DNA of 64,000 nt from an uncultured Thermoguttaceae bacterium (GTDB lineage Bacteria > Planctomycetota > Planctomycetia > Pirellulales > Thermoguttaceae): contig CALIRO010000040.1 in NCBI GenBank assembly GCA_938042245.1, positions 62,001 to 126,000 of the forward strand, written 5' to 3'. The position numbers and the translations under genes were made by a program. The notes under the pieces were generated by a model. That model was given only the letters and a program-made list of their open reading frames with translations. It did not search any database and was not told the DNA's origin. Numbering within the stretch: the stretch's first letter is position 1; each line of letters opens with the position of its first letter. Positions 59,587 through 64,000 of this stretch are shown here, piece after piece.

Positions 59587-60795
59587 TTAGACTTTTTCCA
59601 GTTGCCAGTATTCGAACTCCACCGGAGTGGTTCGGTTAAAGATGCTAATCATTACGGTAACCCGACCGTTGGTTTCATCGATCGACGAAACTTCCCCTTC
59701 AAAGTTTTCAAAGGTGCCTTCGGTGATTTTCACCCGATCCCCAATACGGAATCCGATTTTCAATTTGGGGATTTCGTCGGTTCGTTCTTCTTTTTTGGCC
59801 AGTATTCGGTTGACTTCATGCGGGGGAAGCGGACTAGGCCGACCCACCGCTCCGGTAAAATCCCCAATCCCAGGGGTTTCTCGAACTAAAAACCATGTAT
59901 CGTCGTTTAATTCCATTTGGACTACCAGATAGCCGGGGTAAAGTTTTCGGCTGGTAATCCGTTTTTTGCCTCCTTTGAATTCTGTAACTTTTTCGGTAGG
60001 GATAATAATTTCGCCAAAGTAATGATCCAATCCGGCGATAGCAGCGCGGCGGCGTAATCCCTCCCGGATCGACTCCTCTCGGTTGGTTTGGACTTTCAGG
60101 ATATACCAGTCCATTTTGTCCGATTTTGGTGGTTTATCGGAAGGTTGTCCTTGGCCGGCCGGTGGACCGGATGCTGCTGGCAAGGACTCTAGGGGCGAAG
60201 GTGTCTGGACCTCAGGGCTGCTCGGCTCACCCATGGCGGGGGATGAAATTTCCTCCCCCCCGCTCTCCTTTGCCGGAGGCTGTTCTGGTTGGCCTGCCTG
60301 GGAGGAAATGGTTTCTGGCAGCTTGGCTGTTTCTGTCGGCTGTCCGAAGGTTTCTGCTAGGCTGTGGGTTTCTCCGGGTTGGGTCTGTGCCGGAGAGACG
60401 GATTCGGTTTCGTTGGCTCCGGGGGGTACAACCGGCTTCTGAATGTCTGACTGGGCAATTTCTTCAGGGGAGGTTGGATAAGGGCCCTCCGGAGGTTTTG
60501 AACCCGGTTCCTCTATCGGCGCCAAGGACGCCGAAGGTTCTTCTGGCACAGGGGCAGTAGAGGGCAGGGCAGCCCACTCTGTCGGCCCCGCTGCCAGGCT
60601 GGAAGCAGGTTCCGCCGCTACGCTCTCCACCCCCGGCCCAGACCCACAGCCAGGGGAGCTTCCTCGGCCAGCCAAATCCTCTGCTGGCAACGAAAGCTCT
60701 TGCGGCTTGGAACCCTCCCATGGGAAAACCGGTTGCTCACTCACCCTGTTACCCCTTGGCGCCAAACAGATAGGTTTAGGCAAGCGAGAGACCAC
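59587..60795 (-). CDS. nusG: Transcription termination/antitermination factor NusG with long N-terminal extension
   Basis: Core MDWYILKVQTNREESIREGL…LYPGYLVVQMELNDDTWFLVRETPGIGDFTG and KOW GDRVKITEGTFENFEGEVSSID; core begins at internal ATG 60114. Confidence 0.95.
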   Translation of the reverse strand: MVSRLPKPICLAPRGNRVSEQPVFPWEGSKPQELSLPAEDLAGRGSSPGCGSGPGVESVAAEPASSLAAGPTEWAALPSTAPVPEEPSASLAPIEEPGSKPPEGPYPTSPEEIAQSDIQKPVVPPGANETESVSPAQTQPGETHSLAETFGQPTETAKLPETISSQAGQPEQPPAKESGGEEISSPAMGEPSSPEVQTPSPLESLPAASGPPAGQGQPSDKPPKSDKMDWYILKVQTNREESIREGLRRRAAIAGLDHYFGEIIIPTEKVTEFKGGKKRITSRKLYPGYLVVQMELNDDTWFLVRETPGIGDFTGAVGRPSPLPPHEVNRILAKKEERTDEIPKLKIGFRIGDRVKITEGTFENFEGEVSSIDETNGRVTVMISIFNRTTPVEFEYWQLEKV

Positions 60796-60844
60796 GGGGA
60801 GCTTAGTTCTCTCTCTGCTCCAAGTATTTGCGGGAGCCTCTTCC

Positions 60845-61246
60845 TTACAAAACCTTTAACGTCTGGAACATCCACGTCCAAAAAGCGTCGAAGACCAACA
60901 ATACCCCAGCCAACACAAACATCGTGATTAATACCACGATCGAACTGCGGATCAGTTCGGTTCGAGTGGGCCAGGATACCTTATTCATTTCTGCTTCGAC
61001 GGCGATCAAAAAGTCGGCAAACCGCGGCAAGTTGACGATCCGGTAGGCGATCCAGAATCCAGCCACGGCTAACAGCCCCGGCACCAGATAGGCCGTCGTG
61101 GTGTTAATGCCCAAGGTCTGATTCAATCGCCAACAGCCCAGCGCTACCGCTAGGGCCAAACCGGCAAAGGTAACCTGACGGATGATACGACCTTGGGTTC
61201 GTTTATAAATACTGATGCGGAACAGTTCTTGCAAAAAATCCTTCAT
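60845..61246 (-). CDS. secE: Preprotein translocase subunit SecE
   Basis: FLIAVEAEMNKVSWPTRTELIRSSIVVLITMFVLAGVLLVFDAFW. Confidence 0.93.
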   Translation of the reverse strand: MKDFLQELFRISIYKRTQGRIIRQVTFAGLALAVALGCWRLNQTLGINTTTAYLVPGLLAVAGFWIAYRIVNLPRFADFLIAVEAEMNKVSWPTRTELIRSSIVVLITMFVLAGVLLVFDAFWTWMFQTLKVL

Positions 61247-61409
61247 GGTCGAGCATCCATGGTACGGATCGTCCTAGGAGGGCGGCCCGCTGAGCGTTCG
61301 GTCAGATCGGCTTAAGGCACAAGCAGTCGCTCCGGGCATCCGCTTCAAAAGCTCCTTTGGCCCATCGGGATGGGCAACTTGCCGCAGCCAGCATCCCTCC
61401 TGGATGCAG

Positions 61410-61482
61410 CAGGGGCGGAGAGACTCGAACTCCCAACCGCCGGTTTTGGAGACCGGTGCTCTACCAATTGAGCTACACCCCT
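61410..61482 (-). tRNA. tRNA-Trp (anticodon CCA)
   Basis: AGGGGTG…CGCCCCT acceptor on minus strand; anticodon loop CTCCAAA; tuf-trpT-secE synteny. Confidence 0.96.
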
Positions 61483-61577
61483 GCGTCTCAGGAGCCGTTG
61501 GGATTGCTTGGCCCAATTCTCTGGGATCAAGGAATCCTCCGGCCCTTTGGAAAAGTTTGCTGGTAAAAAGGAGACGG

Positions 61578-62777
61578 CTATTTGATGATCTTGGTAACCA
61601 CTCCGGAACCGACGGTTCGGCCTCCTTCCCGGATCGCAAAGCGAAGGCCTTCCTCCATGGCGATGGGATAAATCAGTTCTACGCCGAGGCGGACATTATC
61701 GCCAGGCATGCACATTTCCACACCCCCCAGCAGGTTAATCGTCCCTGTTACGTCCGTGGTGCGGAAGTAGAACTGCGGCCGGTAGCCGCTGAAAAAGGGC
61801 GTGTGCCGGCCCCCTTCCTCCTTGGAGAGCACATACACTTCTGCTTCAAAGACCGTATGGGGGGTGATGGAGCCGGGTTTGGCCAACACCTGGCCCCGCT
61901 CCACCTCATCCTTCCGAATGCCACGAAGCAGGCAGCCGACGTTATCACCCGCCTGGCCGACTTCGAGCGTTTTGTTGAACATTTCTACTCCGGTTACCAC
62001 CGTTCGGCGTGGCTCGGCCGAAAATCCCACAATCTCCACCTCGTCGCCGACCCGCACCGTGCCTTGCTCGATCCGCCCCGTGGCTACCGTACCTCGACCT
62101 TCGATGCTGAAGATATCCTCAATGGCCATCAAAAATGGCTTATCAATTTGACGAATCGGCTGAGGAATGTAGTCGTCAATGGCTTTCAGCAATTCGTCGA
62201 TGCACTTGATGGCATTCGGATCCTCCGGATGCTCTGCTGCTAGCAAGGCAGATCCCCGAATAATCGGAATCTCATCTCCAGGGAAACCGTATTTGGTGAG
62301 CAATTCCCGAAGCTCCAATTCTACCAGCTCCAACAGTTCGGGATCGTCCACCAAATCGACTTTGTTTAAAAACACGACAATGGCCGGTACATTCACCTGC
62401 CGAGCCAACAGGATGTGTTCTCGGGTCTGCGGCATCGGGCCGTCCGCCGCCGAGACCACCAAGATGGCCCCATCCATCTGCGCGGCGCCAGTGATCATAT
62501 TTTTAATATAGTCGGCATGGCCGGGACAGTCGATATGGGCGTAGTGGCGTTTTTCGGTCTCATACTCCACATGCGCCACCGCAATGGTAACTGTCTTCGT
62601 GGCATCGCGAACAGTCCCACCTTTCGCAATTTCGGCATACGGTTTGAACCTGGCCATCCCCCGCCGGCTTTGCACCGCTAGGATAGCTTCGGTGAGCTTG
62701 GTCTTGCCGTGGTCAATGTGACCAATCGTACCTACATTGACATGAGGTTTCGTGCGTTGAAATACTTCCTTGGCCAT
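61578..62777 (-). CDS. tuf: Elongation factor Tu
   Basis: [59 protein letters not shown]. Confidence 0.99.
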   Translation of the reverse strand: MAKEVFQRTKPHVNVGTIGHIDHGKTKLTEAILAVQSRRGMARFKPYAEIAKGGTVRDATKTVTIAVAHVEYETEKRHYAHIDCPGHADYIKNMITGAAQMDGAILVVSAADGPMPQTREHILLARQVNVPAIVVFLNKVDLVDDPELLELVELELRELLTKYGFPGDEIPIIRGSALLAAEHPEDPNAIKCIDELLKAIDDYIPQPIRQIDKPFLMAIEDIFSIEGRGTVATGRIEQGTVRVGDEVEIVGFSAEPRRTVVTGVEMFNKTLEVGQAGDNVGCLLRGIRKDEVERGQVLAKPGSITPHTVFEAEVYVLSKEEGGRHTPFFSGYRPQFYFRTTDVTGTINLLGGVEMCMPGDNVRLGVELIYPIAMEEGLRFAIREGGRTVGSGVVTKIIK

Positions 62778-62866
62778 TCTTGCTCCCTGTACGCTCTCAA
62801 AAGGGGTTCTAGGATACTAGACCATCTTTCCCAATGTGGTTCTCTGCTTCACCGGTTAGCGCCCAG

Positions 62867-62939
62867 AGCTGCTGATGGGACTTGAACCCATGCCCTCGTC
62901 CTTACCAAGGACGCGCTCTACCGACTGAGCTACAGCAGC
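62867..62939 (-). tRNA. tRNA-Thr (anticodon GGT)
   Basis: GCTGCTG/CAGCAGC acceptor, anticodon loop TTGGTAA on minus strand. Confidence 0.95.
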
Positions 62940-63017
62940 CCACCGGCCAGTACCTCTTGGTTCCTCCTGCACAACGGTTTCGGTTGACCCACTTCCCAAC
63001 GTCGGTCTCCCAGAGCA

Positions 63018-63088
63018 AGCGGGTGAAGGGAGTCGAACCCTCGTCTCCAGCTTGGAAGGCTGTGGCTCTACCGTTGAGCTACACCCGC
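63018..63088 (-). tRNA. tRNA-Gly (anticodon TCC)
   Basis: GCGGGTG/CACCCGC acceptor; CTTCCAA anticodon loop on minus strand. Confidence 0.95.
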
Positions 63089-63163
63089 ATCCACATCGCA
63101 ACGCCCACGACCTTGCTCTGGAAAGCTCCGACACCAGAGCCTGCCAATCTTTCTCTACGAACT

Positions 63164-63245
63164 TGGGGGGTGCAGGATTCGAACCTGCGAAGGCAGTGCC
63201 ATCAGATTTACAGTCTGACCCCTTTGACCACTCGGGAAACCCCCC
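63164..63245 (-). tRNA. tRNA-Tyr (anticodon GTA)
   Basis: GGGGGGT/ACCCCCC acceptor; long variable arm; CTGTAAA anticodon loop on minus strand. Confidence 0.95.
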
Positions 63246-63320
63246 GTGGATTTTTCCCTCAGGCTGCCTTTGCAAACCCCCTCCAGGCCATGCCTTTGCA
63301 TAGGGCAACAGGCCCGGCCA

Positions 63321-63393
63321 AGCTAGCGGAGGGACTCGAACCCACAACCTGCTGATTACAAATCAGCTGCTCTACCTGTTGAGCTACGCTAGC
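63321..63393 (-). tRNA. tRNA-Thr (anticodon TGT)
   Basis: GCTAGCG/CGCTAGC acceptor; TTTGTAA anticodon loop on minus strand. Confidence 0.95.
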
Positions 63394-63424
63394 CTCTGCA
63401 GCCATAGGATATAAAGAACTTTTC

Positions 63425-63574
63425 CTTCAGCCGATTGAAAAACTGCCCCGATTGATCCGAGGAAAGCCTTCCGGGCTGCCCGCCACGCAAGCAGCAGTCC
63501 AGAACAAATCCACTACCACAAAAAACCAGCTGCCTGCTTTCGCAAGAATGCCCTGGTACACCCTTCGGCCGAAG
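63425..63574. repeat. Dispersed MITE-like non-coding element, copy 2
   Basis: CTTCAGCCGA…TTCGGCCGAAG termini and long identical blocks shared with 32656-32816. Confidence 0.75.
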
Positions 63575-64000
63575 TCTTGTGATTTTCTAAGTGTACTCTT
63601 CTTATCTCTTTCTTACAAGCTAACTAAATTAAAAAAACTTCCCCTCCCTGGCAGATAAACCAGGATTCAAAAAACTTATTATTACCTATAAGGCAACTGT
63701 TTTCAAGGCCTGGGGGCAGAAATCCCTTCTCAGAAGCTTCCCTGTTTATTTTTCTCAAATTTACCTATTTTCTCTATATTCCCAAATTGGCTCTTGTAGA
63801 GTCTATTTGCCCCCGAAAAGGTTATTTTTCCCCACATCTTATTATTTTATTCTTTCGAATGGGCGAATCCCTTTTTCCTCGTTTGGGCTTGATGGTTTAG
63901 GCTCTGTTGAAAGAGGCTTTCTCGATTTGGAAATGTTGTCCATAAGAAAAAGTGTAACACCTCAGGCAAATGAAAAGCAGCCCACATGCAAGAAAATCTT

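Overview
This window looks like a chromosomal segment from a planctomycete. That is inferred from gene content: DUF1559 prepilin-like, PEP-CTERM, DUF1080/ThuA, Gfo/Idh/MocA, DUF4159, DUF1573 and MoxR/DUF58/VWA families. The left part holds tatA, tRNA-Val and secreted sugar-metabolism-type proteins. The centre holds a minus-strand phoH / 7TM-HD / ybeY / corC / recO / bamD-like / lptE-like run, a MoxR-DUF58-VWA-VWA cluster, and a divergent terpene-cyclase-like/DUF4159, glycosyltransferase and lptD-like set. The right part is the classic minus-strand tRNA(Thr,Tyr,Gly,Thr)-tuf-tRNA(Trp)-secE-nusG-rplKAJL-rpoBC block. No transposase, CRISPR array, rRNA, prophage or obvious defence system was seen. 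The most notable non-textbook signals are: (1) an in-frame TAG exactly at the signal-peptide junction of a PEP-CTERM protein; (2) a dispersed ~150-160 bp non-coding element with terminal inverted repeats, present in at least two fairly complete and two partial copies; (3) an intergenic hairpin family whose stems appear to covary around GNRA-like loops; (4) four exact-period 25-bp tandem repeats upstream of the bamD-like gene; (5) a NusG with a ~227-aa Pro/Glu/Ser-rich N-terminal extension; (6) a BRCT-MerR-TPR fusion; (7) repeat-derived sequence apparently captured in frame inside a glycosyltransferase. All family assignments come from reading the protein sequences, not from database searches.
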